From JAWXCH01 sp034440595 (GTDB lineage Bacteria > Planctomycetota > Planctomycetia > Pirellulales > JALHPA01), in NCBI GenBank assembly GCA_034440595.1, contig JAWXCH010000401.1, positions 1 through 42,315 on the forward strand: DNA of 42,315 bases, in the 5' to 3' direction. The notes beneath the pieces were generated by a model that was given only the letters and a program-made list of their open reading frames with translations, had not been told where the DNA came from and ran no database searches. Position numbers and translations under genes: made by a program. Positions 26,006 through 34,902 of the stretch are shown here, piece after piece; the first letter of the stretch is position 1; each line of letters opens with the position of its first letter.

Positions 26006-27487
26006 ATGTCACATGTTTCCCGCCGACAGTTTTTAGAGCAATCGATGCTTGCCGCGGCCGCAGCGGCTGGTGCAGCGAGCCTTACTCCGGCTTTCGCTGC
26101 AGAAAGCGAAAAGCAGAGTTCCAGCCCGAATGAGAAGCTATCGATTTGTTGCGTTGGTGTGCGTGGGCAGGGGAATCAGCACATCAATCAGTATCTGCAA
26201 CGCAAGGATGTTGAGATTGCAATTGTGTGTGACGTGGATAAGAAGGTGGGTCACGAGCGATGCGACCAGATCGAAGAGCGACAAGGCCGTCGTCCACAGT
26301 ACTTCCAGGACATGCGCAAAGCATTTGACGACAAGAGCATTAATATCGTCGATACAGCCACGCCGAACCATTGGCACGCTTTGGTCGCGATTTGGGCGAT
26401 GCAAGCTGGCAAGGATGTCTATGTCGAAAAACCGGTCAGTCACAATGTGAGCGAAGGTCGCCGGATGGTGCAGACCGCACGCAAGCTCGGCAAAATCTGT
26501 CAGACTGGAACGCAGTGCCGCTCAATGAGCGCGTCGCGTGAGGCAATCGACTACGTTAAGAGTGGCAGCATCGGCGAAGTGAACCTCGCACGTGGACTCT
26601 GTTACAAAGGGCGCGGCAGCCTGGGGCCTCGTGCAGAACACGCGATTCCCGACTCGATCAACTACGACTTGTGGAGCGGGCCGGCTCCAGTGAAGCCCTC
26701 GTATCGCAATGCGAAGTACGGCCCGGTGCACTATGACTGGCACTGGTTCTGGGACTACGGCAATGGCGACCTGGGGAACCAGGGTATCCATCAGATGGAT
26801 ATTGCTCGCTGGGGACTCGGCGTCGATTCGATCAGCAATTCGGTCATTAGCTATGGCGGGCGATTTGGTTATCAGGATGCCGGTGAGACCGCAAATACCC
26901 AGGTCATTATCCATGATTACGGTCCAAAGACGCTGGTGTTTGAAGTGCGCGGACTGAAGACCAACCAGTACAAAAAAGCGGGCGTCGGCGTGATTTTTGA
27001 AGGGACCGATGGATATGTGGTTCTCGATAGTTACGAGCATGGCCTGGCGTTTGACAAAGAAGGCAATCAGGTCAAGGAATTCAGTGGTGGCAGCTATGGA
27101 GCACATTTTGCCAACTTCCTGAACGCAGTTCGCAACCGACAGCACACGGATCTGAATGCCGATATTCTGGAAGGGCATCTATCTAGTGCATTGTGTCATA
27201 CCGGCAATATCGCCTATCGACTGGGGGATGAGGTTGGAAACGACGAAGTCCTGGAACGATTGCAGAGCCTGAAGACCAATGAAAACGTGGCCGACACGCT
27301 GGATCGAACGATTGAACATCTAAAGGCGAACAAGGTGGCAATTGGCGACCAGGCGAAGTTCCGTATTGGCAATGTATTGCAGTGTGATCCAAAGGCCGAA
27401 GTGTTTCCGGGAAACAATCAGGCCAATGCCATGCTGACACGCGAATACCGTGCTCCGTTTGTGGTGCCGACTGCCGATCAGATCTAG
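26006..27487 (+). CDS. TAT-exported Gfo/Idh/MocA family oxidoreductase
   Basis: 493 residues from the ATG at 26006, chosen because AGGAG lies 10 bases upstream and the next residues form a twin-arginine signal, SRRQFLEQ, followed by an Ala-rich h-region ending AFAA. The open frame continues upstream to 25901, but that stretch does not look coding. The NAD-binding fold begins at LSICCVGVRGQGNQH; VEKPVSHN carries the EKP motif, and GNQGIHQMDIARWGL fits the catalytic region. Family members oxidise or reduce sugars and inositols using NAD(P). Exported members are strongly expanded in planctomycetes, where they are thought to act on unusual glycans. A strong hairpin follows the stop. Confidence 0.92.
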   Translation: MSHVSRRQFLEQSMLAAAAAAGAASLTPAFAAESEKQSSSPNEKLSICCVGVRGQGNQHINQYLQRKDVEIAIVCDVDKKVGHERCDQIEERQGRRPQYFQDMRKAFDDKSINIVDTATPNHWHALVAIWAMQAGKDVYVEKPVSHNVSEGRRMVQTARKLGKICQTGTQCRSMSASREAIDYVKSGSIGEVNLARGLCYKGRGSLGPRAEHAIPDSINYDLWSGPAPVKPSYRNAKYGPVHYDWHWFWDYGNGDLGNQGIHQMDIARWGLGVDSISNSVISYGGRFGYQDAGETANTQVIIHDYGPKTLVFEVRGLKTNQYKKAGVGVIFEGTDGYVVLDSYEHGLAFDKEGNQVKEFSGGSYGAHFANFLNAVRNRQHTDLNADILEGHLSSALCHTGNIAYRLGDEVGNDEVLERLQSLKTNENVADTLDRTIEHLKANKVAIGDQAKFRIGNVLQCDPKAEVFPGNNQANAMLTREYRAPFVVPTADQI

Positions 27488-27519
27488 TAATTGGATTACG
27501 AGTTGTTAAAAGATATGGT

Positions 27520-27554
27520 GTAGCGGCCTGGCGAATTCATTCGCAGGCCGCTAC
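27520..27554 (+). terminator. Strong hairpin after the Gfo/Idh/MocA gene
   Basis: GTAGCGGCCT pairs perfectly with AGGCCGCTAC, and the inner GCGAAT pairs with ATTCGC around a TC loop, leaving one bulged G: 16 base pairs in all. No T-run follows, so it may be a weak terminator, an mRNA end protector or an extragenic repeat. Confidence 0.5.
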
Positions 27555-27616
27555 TTGCCATACTGACTTTGTCGAGAACCCTTATTCGATTCAGTATTTT
27601 TTAGAAGCTCAGTACC

Positions 27617-28006
27617 ATGACGGAAAAAGTTCGTTTAGCGTCAATATTGCCAGTGGATCAGGCGCTGGTGGTTGTGGTGGAGATTGAGCAGCTTCGAGAT
27701 GCCGACCTGGCGTTTGAGCTGCGCGATTTGGTGCTGGATGAGCTAAAGAAAACTGGTGCTGCGAATGTGGTGTTCGACTTGCAAAAGGTCAACTTCATTG
27801 GGAGCGTTGGATTTCTGTCGTTTCTAGGTGTGCGTCGTCACCTTGGTAGTGGGCGGATCATTCTTTGCAATCTCACTGGCCCCATCCGACAGGTCTTTGC
27901 TCTATGTCGGTTGATTCCCACTGAGGCGGGCCGCTCAGCCCCGTTTGAGGTAGCAGGGACGCCTGAGGAGGCGATTGAGCGACTTGCCACTTCGCCCGTA
28001 GCGTAG
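27617..28006 (+). CDS. STAS-domain protein (anti-anti-sigma factor-like)
   Basis: 129 residues, the usual size of a single STAS domain. The central VVFDLQKVNFIGSVGFLSFL matches the phosphorylation-site region of SpoIIAA-like proteins, with the Ser of IGSVG in the usual place, though the preceding Asp is replaced by Gly. Such proteins bind and sequester anti-sigma kinases until phosphorylated. No kinase, phosphatase or sigma gene lies next to it, so its partner must be encoded elsewhere. Confidence 0.85.
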   Translation: MTEKVRLASILPVDQALVVVVEIEQLRDADLAFELRDLVLDELKKTGAANVVFDLQKVNFIGSVGFLSFLGVRRHLGSGRIILCNLTGPIRQVFALCRLIPTEAGRSAPFEVAGTPEEAIERLATSPVA

Positions 28007-28386
28007 AGCGAACGCTGTGGCGCTGATTGAAAAGTAGCCACTCTCGGGTAGTCTGCCTCGATCATATGCCGAGTCGATCCTGCGGTTGGCGCGGTTCTGC
28101 CGTGCCAGCATTTCGCTAACATCTTGCCGCGAACCAATTCCCGCTGGCCAGCGTACTTGCACAGGCGGCTCTCGGTGCATCCGCATTCAGAAGCCGCAGC
28201 TCGAAACCGGCTTTCTGAAGTTGTTTGCTCCCGATTGGCAAGCCGACCAGCAAAACTCGGCTTACTTAAATCGCTGCAAATCGTTACTGTATGGCAAGTT
28301 GCATGCAGAATGCCGGGCCTTTAGTTAGTGGTCCATGTGAGCAACCCGCGTAATCCAAGATTTCTGAATCCATACGATATTCCGAA
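28007..28386. other. 380-base gap without a recognisable gene
   Basis: Short open frames here show no recognisable domain. A small TGCATGCA palindrome occurs near 28303. The promoter of the ABC operon must lie here or internally, but I could not pick a convincing one. Confidence 0.5.
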
Positions 28387-29046
28387 ATGCTGCATCTCAA
28401 GAACATCAAGAAGTCGTTCGTCGAGCCGGGGGGTGGGGTGCTGCCGATCCTGAATATCCCAGAATTTCATCTGGAGGCAGGTGAGCAGGTGGCGCTCATT
28501 GGCCGGAGTGGCAGCGGCAAGACCACGCTGCTGCACACGATTGCCGGGATCAGCCGTGCCGATAGTGGCGAGGTCAAGATCGACGGAACTGACATTGCGA
28601 GACTTTCCGAGGCTGGCCGCGATCGTTTTCGAGCCGAAAAAATTGGCTATGTATATCAGACGTTCAACTTGCTGAGCGGATTTTCTGCCCTGGAGAACGT
28701 CATTCTTGGGATGACCTTTGCTGGTGGCCGGTCGGATCCAGCGCGGGCCAGACAACTTTTGGATCGCGTGGGGCTTTCTGCACGTTACTCGCACAAACCG
28801 GGCATGTTGTCTGTCGGTGAACAGCAGCGGGTCGCAGTGGCACGTGCCCTGGCCAACCGGCCAAAGCTGATTCTGGCCGATGAGCCGACGGCGAACGTTG
28901 ATTCAAAACATCAGCAGCAGGTCATTGATCTGATTCGTGAGAATTGCCGTCAGGAAAACATTGCGTTGTTTCTGGTGACGCATGCCAACGAGGTGGCCAG
29001 TCAGTTTGAGCGCGTTGAGAATCTGGAATCGTTTAATCGAAATTGA
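28387..29046 (+). CDS. ABC transporter ATP-binding protein (MacB/LolD-like)
   Basis: A 219-residue single ATPase domain. The Walker A motif is GRSGSGKT (39-46), the signature is LSVGEQQRVAVARAL near 137-151, and Walker B with its Glu is LILADEP near 157. The YVYQTFNLL segment fits the LolD/MacB/FtsE group, whose transporters use ATP mechanically to move envelope substrates. The permease gene follows after 26 bases, and the two clearly form one transporter. No Shine-Dalgarno site is visible before the ATG. This is the first gene of a probable six-gene operon ending at 34874. Confidence 0.93.
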   Translation: MLHLKNIKKSFVEPGGGVLPILNIPEFHLEAGEQVALIGRSGSGKTTLLHTIAGISRADSGEVKIDGTDIARLSEAGRDRFRAEKIGYVYQTFNLLSGFSALENVILGMTFAGGRSDPARARQLLDRVGLSARYSHKPGMLSVGEQQRVAVARALANRPKLILADEPTANVDSKHQQQVIDLIRENCRQENIALFLVTHANEVASQFERVENLESFNRN

Positions 29047-29072
29047 AGCAGGCAGGTTGATTCGGAGATAGC

Positions 29073-30446
29073 ATGAGTCTGTTCAAGATAGCATGGCGAA
29101 GCATTCAGCAGCGATCGCTGGCATCGTCGCTGACGGCGTTCTCGATGGCGCTGGGCGTGATGCTAGTCTGCGCCGTGCTGATTGTCAGTCACGTATTGGA
29201 CAATTATTTCCTTTCCGGCGCAGGGCTTGGTTACAACCTGGTCGTCGGCAAGAAGGGAAGCTCGATGCAGTTGGTGTTTAACACAGTCTATTACCTCGAT
29301 CGCCCGATTGAGAATATCCCCTGGTCGTTTTACAAGGAGTTCTTGCCCGCGGATCAACGATCTGACAAGCAAGAGGGAATGTACTCGCGCTGGGTTGAGC
29401 ACGCCGTTCCAGTCAACATGGGAGACTATTTAGAGGGTTTCCGAGTCATCGGCACCACGCCAGACATGTTCGGCAAATTGGAGCAGCAGCCTGGTAAGAA
29501 GTTCGAGTTCGCCGCAGGGGAGAATTTCAAGAAGGACGATTACTTTGGCGCGGTGATTGGTTACGGAGTCTACGAAGAGCTAGGTAAAGAGGTCAACGAC
29601 CAATTCACGCCGACGCATTCGGCACCGGATGGTCACGTCCACGACGACAAATTCACCATCCGCGGTGTGCTAAAAAGAACCGGCACGCCGATCGACCGAG
29701 GAGTGTTTGTGAATATTGAGGGATTCTATCTGCTCGATGGCCACGCGATGGAAGCCCCGGCTGAGGAGGCGAATGCAACTGACGAGCATGCTCAAAAGAA
29801 AGGGCATGATCATGCACACGATCACGACCATGAACATCACCATCATCACGAGCCTTTGGCCGAGAATCTTCGCGAGGTGACAGCGGTGCTGGTTCTCACA
29901 AAAAGCCCGCCGGGTGACTTACCAAGTATGCCGGAGTTGGGTGCGCAGAGCATCATGGGACCGATTAATAAGGGCAACATTGCACAGGCCGTTGAGCCAA
30001 TTCGTGTGATCCACTCGTTTATGGGCACGTTCCTGAATCCGTTGCGAATTGTCTTGTTGGTACTGACCACGCTGGTGGTGGTGATTTCGGCGGTCAGCAT
30101 TCTGGTCAGCATCTATAATTCCATGTCGGAACGGCGGCATGAAATCGCCGTGATGCGTGCCCTGGGTGCCAGTCGCGGAACTGTCATGTTGATTATGCTG
30201 CTGGAATCGATCCTGCTGGCGGTTGCAGGTGGGATCGCCGGTTGGCTGCTAGGACATGGCCTGATTTTGGCCTTGGGTCCGTGGATTACCAGCAGAGCGG
30301 GGGTGGTTCTGAGCCCGTTTCAGTTCGCTCCGGCAGAGCTTTGGTTGATCCCAGGTATAATAGGATTAGCGTCGTTAGTTGGTTACCTGCCTGCTTGGTC
30401 GGCGTATCGGACCGATGTAGCCCGATCGCTCAGCGCCAGCCCTTAA
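29073..30446 (+). CDS. FtsX/MacB-type ABC permease with His-rich loop
   Basis: A 457-residue protein with one N-terminal TM helix (about 17-42), a large extracytoplasmic domain, and three C-terminal TM helices (about 325-350, 370-400, 425-445). This is the layout of type VII ABC transporters such as MacB. SMSERRHEIAVMRALGAS just after TM2 is the conserved FtsX-domain coupling segment. The extracytoplasmic domain carries a His-rich run at residues 239-259 with 11 His and several Asp, including five consecutive His. Such loops bind Zn, Ni or Cu in metal transporters and chaperones. With the DUF3299 neighbours this suggests a role in envelope metal handling; whether the metal is the substrate or a sensed ligand is open. 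Confidence 0.9.
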   Translation: MSLFKIAWRSIQQRSLASSLTAFSMALGVMLVCAVLIVSHVLDNYFLSGAGLGYNLVVGKKGSSMQLVFNTVYYLDRPIENIPWSFYKEFLPADQRSDKQEGMYSRWVEHAVPVNMGDYLEGFRVIGTTPDMFGKLEQQPGKKFEFAAGENFKKDDYFGAVIGYGVYEELGKEVNDQFTPTHSAPDGHVHDDKFTIRGVLKRTGTPIDRGVFVNIEGFYLLDGHAMEAPAEEANATDEHAQKKGHDHAHDHDHEHHHHHEPLAENLREVTAVLVLTKSPPGDLPSMPELGAQSIMGPINKGNIAQAVEPIRVIHSFMGTFLNPLRIVLLVLTTLVVVISAVSILVSIYNSMSERRHEIAVMRALGASRGTVMLIMLLESILLAVAGGIAGWLLGHGLILALGPWITSRAGVVLSPFQFAPAELWLIPGIIGLASLVGYLPAWSAYRTDVARSLSASP

Positions 30447-30518
30447 AATACACATTTGCCAGATCGCAATCCGGTCGTCATTTAATTCGGACGGTAGCGA
30501 TCTTTCAGCGAGGATGTT

Positions 30519-32141
30519 ATGCACAAGCCGTTCTTGGTAGTCGTAGTTTTGGCCCTTGGCCTGCTGTTATCGCAAGCTGCCGTCGTGCAAGCTTGTCCGT
30601 TTTGCAGCGCGGTGCAGGTGACCTTTACCGAAGAGATCAAGCAGAACGAAGTTGCGGTGATTGCTACGCTCGTTTCTCGCCCGGACGATTCGGAGAAGGC
30701 CAAGAAGGCCGCCAACGGAGATCTGTCGCTCCCGCAGGCGACGTTTGAGATTGTGGAGGTTCTCAAGGGGGATAAACATGCTCGCCCGAAGACCACTGTA
30801 AAGACCTTGTATTTTGGTGAGGCGAAGGTTGGGACCAATTTTTTGATCATGGGCATTGTTCCTCCGAAGATTGAATGGGGAACACCGATTGAGGTCAGCG
30901 AACGCGGGCGTGCTTATTTGAAAGACGTGATGAAGCTGCCTGCCAAGGGGGTCGAGCGATTGACCTTCTTTCAGAAGTACTTGCAGGATCCTGATGTATT
31001 GATCGCACGGGATTCTTACGACGAATTTGCCACGACATCGTATGCGGATTTGAAAGCGGCCAAGGACCAGATCGATCATGCGATGCTGGTTACGCGGTTG
31101 AAGGATATCGACATCGATGCCAGCTATCGGCGGTTGTACTTTACACTGCTGGGCATTCGTGGCTCGAAGGCTGACGTACCAATGTTGGAAAAGATGTTGA
31201 AGTCGAAGGATCGCGAGCAGCAGGTTGGTTTGGATGCTTTGATCGCCTGCTATCTGACACTGAATGGCGAGGCAGGGTTGCCGCTGATTGGGGATCGGTT
31301 CATCAAGGACCAATCGGTTGAATTTTCGGATCAGTACCAGGCGCTGATGGCGTTGCGATTTGTCGCCGAAGAGGGTGTGATCTCTAAAGAAAAGGTGGGC
31401 GAAGTGTTGCGGCTGATGCTGGAGCGGCCGAAGTACGCCGATCAGGTCATTCCTGACTTGGCACGCTGGAAGGATTGGAGCGTGATGGAAAAGGTGAACG
31501 ATCTGTTTCGCACAGCGGACGATAATTCGCTGTGGGTCCGTGAGCCGGCCATCAATTACATGCGAGCCTGTCCCCTTCCAAAGGCTAAGGAGTACATAAT
31601 TGACTTTGAGAAGATCGACCCAGAGGCGTTTGAGCGGTCCAAAGGATTTTTCCCGTTAAAGGATCCTAAAACCTCACCGGTGGGTGAGGAAAAAAATTCC
31701 GCGGCGCAGCGCCCGGCCGCAGATGGTGCATCTAGCAGCGATGCCAATGGAAGCGATGCGGCAAACGCCAAGGCGGCAATGGCGGCGGCGATCGAAACAC
31801 TGAGTAAGGATAAATTGGCGAACAATCCGCCACGCCTGGCCAAGGGGAGCGCACCGCCGATGCCCTTGTCAGACGATAGCAGTTCGCCGAACACGTCGGC
31901 GGGGGGCGAAGTCAATGGTCGCGAGATGTCTGACGACAGTGAACCTGTCTCGACAGACGCTTTGAGCGGAACTGACGACTCTGCTGCCGCCGCCAGCTTG
32001 CCGGTCGGCAGTTCCATAGCGACCGCGAAGCCTAACGCGGACTGGCTAACAATGCTGGTACTGCCGCTTGCAGTCGGCTTGGTCGTAACAGTGTTGGTGT
32101 TGTTCTTGTCGCGAGGTTCCGAGAAGCATACGGCCCGATAG
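30519..32141 (+). CDS. Secreted, membrane-anchored CPFC-motif protein, HEAT-like body (paralogue 1)
   Basis: 540 residues. The Sec signal peptide (1-25) ends directly before the CPFC motif (Cys26, Cys29), a thioredoxin-like CxxC spacing at the mature N-terminus. Residues about 30-135 read like a small beta domain of the NTR/TIMP type (FEIVEVLKG). Residues about 140-380 are helical with HEAT-like character. Then follows a low-complexity Ser/Ala/Asp-rich linker (390-505) and a C-terminal TM helix with a basic tail, so the protein is probably anchored. The ATG at 30519 is preceded by GCGAGG. It shares the CPFC start and the blocks DLARWKDWSVME and DSYDEF with the protein at 33726-34874. I do not know a characterised member; redox or metal-cysteine chemistry is a guess. 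Confidence 0.8.
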   Translation: MHKPFLVVVVLALGLLLSQAAVVQACPFCSAVQVTFTEEIKQNEVAVIATLVSRPDDSEKAKKAANGDLSLPQATFEIVEVLKGDKHARPKTTVKTLYFGEAKVGTNFLIMGIVPPKIEWGTPIEVSERGRAYLKDVMKLPAKGVERLTFFQKYLQDPDVLIARDSYDEFATTSYADLKAAKDQIDHAMLVTRLKDIDIDASYRRLYFTLLGIRGSKADVPMLEKMLKSKDREQQVGLDALIACYLTLNGEAGLPLIGDRFIKDQSVEFSDQYQALMALRFVAEEGVISKEKVGEVLRLMLERPKYADQVIPDLARWKDWSVMEKVNDLFRTADDNSLWVREPAINYMRACPLPKAKEYIIDFEKIDPEAFERSKGFFPLKDPKTSPVGEEKNSAAQRPAADGASSSDANGSDAANAKAAMAAAIETLSKDKLANNPPRLAKGSAPPMPLSDDSSSPNTSAGGEVNGREMSDDSEPVSTDALSGTDDSAAAASLPVGSSIATAKPNADWLTMLVLPLAVGLVVTVLVLFLSRGSEKHTAR

Positions 32142-32240
32142 TTCGATTGTGTGTGCTACAGGATGGAGCGGAGAATGCAGCTTGAAACGTTAGACAAATC
32201 ACAGGGTGTTTTTGCCCGAACGAGTTGAGTGAGTGACGCC

Positions 32241-33032
32241 ATGAAAACCTCAAACTTGCCTGATTGTCGTAGCGAAATTGAGATCGCTAGCGTTGTCGAG
32301 AATGGCAGTTCTATTGAGAATCACTCCAAGAATGCCCCGCAATTGGCGGCGCAGTTTGATGCGTCGGGGGCGAATCTGAATTCTGGGCCGAGCGCGCCCG
32401 AGGACGACTACACCTACCGCGCACTGGCTCCTTCGGCAGTGGCGGCCGCGGGCCTGGCAGTGTTTTCCCTGTTGGCGTTCTTTGATTGGTATTTGCTCGT
32501 TCTGCCTGTGCTGGGGATCGGCTTTGCAATCTATGCGCTAAGGCAAATTTCGATCGCACCGGATGAACTGACAGGGCGACCGTTTGCACTGGGAGGGCTG
32601 TTTGTCAGTTTGCTCTGTCTAGTAGGAGGTGCCAGTTGGCAAAGTTACGTATATGCAACGGAACTGCCGGAAGGACACTTGAGAATCGGCTATGACGATT
32701 TGCAGCCCGATGAGAAAATTCCGGGGCAGATATTTCCTCCCTCGGTGGAACAACTGAACAACCAGCAGGTGTTTATCAAAGGCTATGCGTTGGCCGGGCT
32801 GCGGCAGCATGGAATCACGCTGTTTGTGCTGGTTCGCGACAAAGGGGACTGCTGCTTTGGTGGCAATCCCAAGCTCACCGACCGAATTCTGATTCACCTG
32901 AAACCGGGCGTGCAGTTCGACTATACTGACCGGCTGCTGAAGATCGCCGGGACTTTTCGCTTGCGGCCAGCGCAGGCGGTCGATGTCGAGGGGACAGTGC
33001 TTTATCAAATAGAGAACGCCGAGCTGCGATAA
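32241..33032 (+). CDS. DUF3299 protein with three TM helices
   Basis: 263 residues from the ATG at 32241; a GTG at 32229 would add four. An N-terminal hydrophilic stretch of about 60 residues leads to three TM helices (about 65-85, 85-105, 115-137). A C-terminal DUF3299-like domain follows, with QQVFIKGYAL and the Cys pair in LVRDKGDCCFGG. DUF3299 proteins are small, often exported, and I recall them beside MacB-like ABC genes in zinc-responsive loci. The CCFG cysteines may bind metal. The stop overlaps the next start as TAATG, which joins the two DUF3299 genes in translation. Confidence 0.8.
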   Translation: MKTSNLPDCRSEIEIASVVENGSSIENHSKNAPQLAAQFDASGANLNSGPSAPEDDYTYRALAPSAVAAAGLAVFSLLAFFDWYLLVLPVLGIGFAIYALRQISIAPDELTGRPFALGGLFVSLLCLVGGASWQSYVYATELPEGHLRIGYDDLQPDEKIPGQIFPPSVEQLNNQQVFIKGYALAGLRQHGITLFVLVRDKGDCCFGGNPKLTDRILIHLKPGVQFDYTDRLLKIAGTFRLRPAQAVDVEGTVLYQIENAELR

Positions 33033-33667
33033 TGCGAAAACACCAAATCCACTCGACCTGCATATTGTTGGCAATCGCTTGCCTGCTGTCTGCCATTGGT
33101 GGCTGTGACTCGAGTAGTGGTACGGTGACGGCTGTGAATGTTGTTAGTACCCCAAGCTCAGTTACTGGTACCCAGACGACTGCTCAAGGTCAAGCTAACG
33201 TGGCTGATCCAAAGGTGGCCGCTGCGGCTGCAATTGCTGAGCAGAATGCCGCGAAGTTGCAGCTGCGGAATATCACCTTTGACACGATCAAGTTTGAGAT
33301 GGAGAAGGGGGAGAAATTTGATCGCAAGATGCTCACGCCCGAGATAGAAAAGTTGGATGGACAGAGAGTCAAACTTCGCGGGTACATGTTGCCATCAACG
33401 ATCCAGTCTGGAATCGAGCATTTTATATTGGTGCGAGACAATCTGGAATGTTGCTTTGGACCAGGAGCGGCATTGTTTGACTCGACAGTTGTGCTGATGG
33501 CTGACGGCGAAACGACGGAGTTGTCGCTTTCTCCCATCGCCGTGGAGGGAACGTTTCGCATCCACGAAGTCTCGAATCCTTATTTTGGCCGGCCGGAAAT
33601 TCCGGGGCGACCGAAAGAGAACAGCCACATGTCGATCTTCCGGCTGGAGGATGCGGTCGTACGGTAA
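33032..33667 (+). CDS. DUF3299 lipoprotein
   Basis: 211 residues. The N-terminus is a lipoprotein signal ending AIGGC, with the acylated Cys near residue 25, followed by a Ser/Thr/Val-rich spacer. The DUF3299 core has DGQRVKLRGYMLPS and LVRDNLECCFGPG, matching the preceding protein around its CCFG site. The C-terminal part, EGTFRIHEV, fits the OB-like end of the domain. It is probably tethered to a membrane on the outside, where it could hand metal or redox equivalents to the transporter. Its start overlaps the previous stop by one base. Confidence 0.85.
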   Translation: MRKHQIHSTCILLAIACLLSAIGGCDSSSGTVTAVNVVSTPSSVTGTQTTAQGQANVADPKVAAAAAIAEQNAAKLQLRNITFDTIKFEMEKGEKFDRKMLTPEIEKLDGQRVKLRGYMLPSTIQSGIEHFILVRDNLECCFGPGAALFDSTVVLMADGETTELSLSPIAVEGTFRIHEVSNPYFGRPEIPGRPKENSHMSIFRLEDAVVR

Positions 33668-33725
33668 TAGATGTACAACGTAGATTGCATTGTCGAGTCA
33701 GTTCTTAAGCATCGATTGGTGTGAG

Positions 33726-34874
33726 ATGTCTATCCGGTGGCCTTCTTTGTTGCATGTTGCAATTTTGCTGTCCGCAATTGTTTTCACGCTTTCTACTGCT
33801 GATGCTTGCCCCTTTTGCGAGGGAGTCACACCGACACTCTCGCAGCGGCGCGATGAAGCGGATCTGGTGCTGCTGGCCGAAGCTGTGACTGCGGATGCAA
33901 CTCAGCATTTTCGCGTGCATTCCAAGTTGAGTGGCAAAGCAAAGTCGCTGGAGAAACAGATCAACATTGAAGAGACTTCACCCTGGAAGCAGGGGACCTT
34001 GGCGATTCTATTTGGCCGCAAGAGCAGCGAAACAAATGGTTGGGCCTGGGAGGCCGTAAAAGTCAACGAGACGAGTGCTGCGTATTTTGCTTCCGCACCT
34101 GCATTGAAAGTCTCGCAGGACAAGCGGCTGAGTTACTTTGCCCAGTACCTGGAACACGCCGACGCTTTAATTGCTCAGGATGCCTACAACGAGTTCGGCC
34201 ACGCGGCCTATGAGGATGTCGTACGCTCTGCCGATAAATTTGACATGGCTAAGGTCCGCCGCTGGGTAGGATCGACCGAAATTCCTGAGCAGCGGCGAGG
34301 CTTTTATTGTCTGGTGCTTGGTTTGGCCAAGCAGCCCGGCGATCGAGCGGCGAACAGTCAGGTATTGCGCAAACGTCTTGAGGACACTACTACCGACTTT
34401 CGCGCTGGTTTTGATGGTGCGATTGCCGGTTATCTGCTGCTGGAGGGAAAATCTGGACTGGAGTTTGTTTCACAACGGTTTTTCGTGCCAAAGGATGCAG
34501 CCCGTGGTGACGTTCAGCACACACAGCAGGCGTTGCGGTTTTTCGCGCAGTACGGGCCCGCAGAGTTAAAGCCGCCAATAGCGAGCGTTTCGAGCAGACT
34601 GCTAGTGCGACCGGAACTTGCCCCTGCGGCGATCACGGATCTGGCCCGGTGGAAACACTGGGAGGTGCTGGAGCAAGTCGCGGCGCTGTTTGATCAGCCG
34701 GAGTATGGAGACTTGGCCAACCGCACAGCAATTGTGGGTTACTTACGAGTGTGTCCCTTGCCACGCGCGCAGGAACTGTTGCAGGAATTGCGAGCGGCCG
34801 ATCCGACTGGTGTCGGAGCCATTGAACAGAGCATGCAGAAAAGCAGCGATGGCAGAAGCGCTCGCGGAACCTAG
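33726..34874 (+). CDS. Secreted CPFC-motif protein, HEAT-like body (paralogue 2)
   Basis: 382 residues from the ATG at 33726; an upstream TTG at 33690 would add 12 residues before an otherwise good signal peptide. The signal ends TADA and is followed at once by CPFC (Cys28, Cys31). It then shows the same order of blocks as the protein at 30519-32141: a beta-rich part, RLSYFAQYLEHADALIAQDA, DLARWKHWEVLE and RVCPLPRAQE. It lacks the low-complexity linker and C-terminal TM helix of paralogue 1, so it should be soluble and exported. Last gene of the operon, followed by a large palindrome. No characterised homologue known to me. Confidence 0.8.
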   Translation: MSIRWPSLLHVAILLSAIVFTLSTADACPFCEGVTPTLSQRRDEADLVLLAEAVTADATQHFRVHSKLSGKAKSLEKQINIEETSPWKQGTLAILFGRKSSETNGWAWEAVKVNETSAAYFASAPALKVSQDKRLSYFAQYLEHADALIAQDAYNEFGHAAYEDVVRSADKFDMAKVRRWVGSTEIPEQRRGFYCLVLGLAKQPGDRAANSQVLRKRLEDTTTDFRAGFDGAIAGYLLLEGKSGLEFVSQRFFVPKDAARGDVQHTQQALRFFAQYGPAELKPPIASVSSRLLVRPELAPAAITDLARWKHWEVLEQVAALFDQPEYGDLANRTAIVGYLRVCPLPRAQELLQELRAADPTGVGAIEQSMQKSSDGRSARGT

Positions 34875-34902
34875 TGAATTCTCACAGCTCAATTCTAAAA
34901 TT

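Noticed and set aside
26522..27178. 218-codon frame opposite the Gfo/Idh/MocA gene
   Set aside because: Antisense shadow of a well-recognised gene.
28086..28328. 80-codon frame in the gap before the ABC operon
   Set aside because: No domain, no ribosome site, composition unlike neighbouring genes.
28280..28386. Searched for a Zur-type operator before the ABC operon
   Set aside because: Only a short TGCATGCA palindrome is seen, which does not match the Zur box pattern I know.
30567..31313. 248-codon frame opposite the CPFC protein gene
   Set aside because: Antisense shadow: the sense frame has a signal peptide, a paralogue and conserved blocks.
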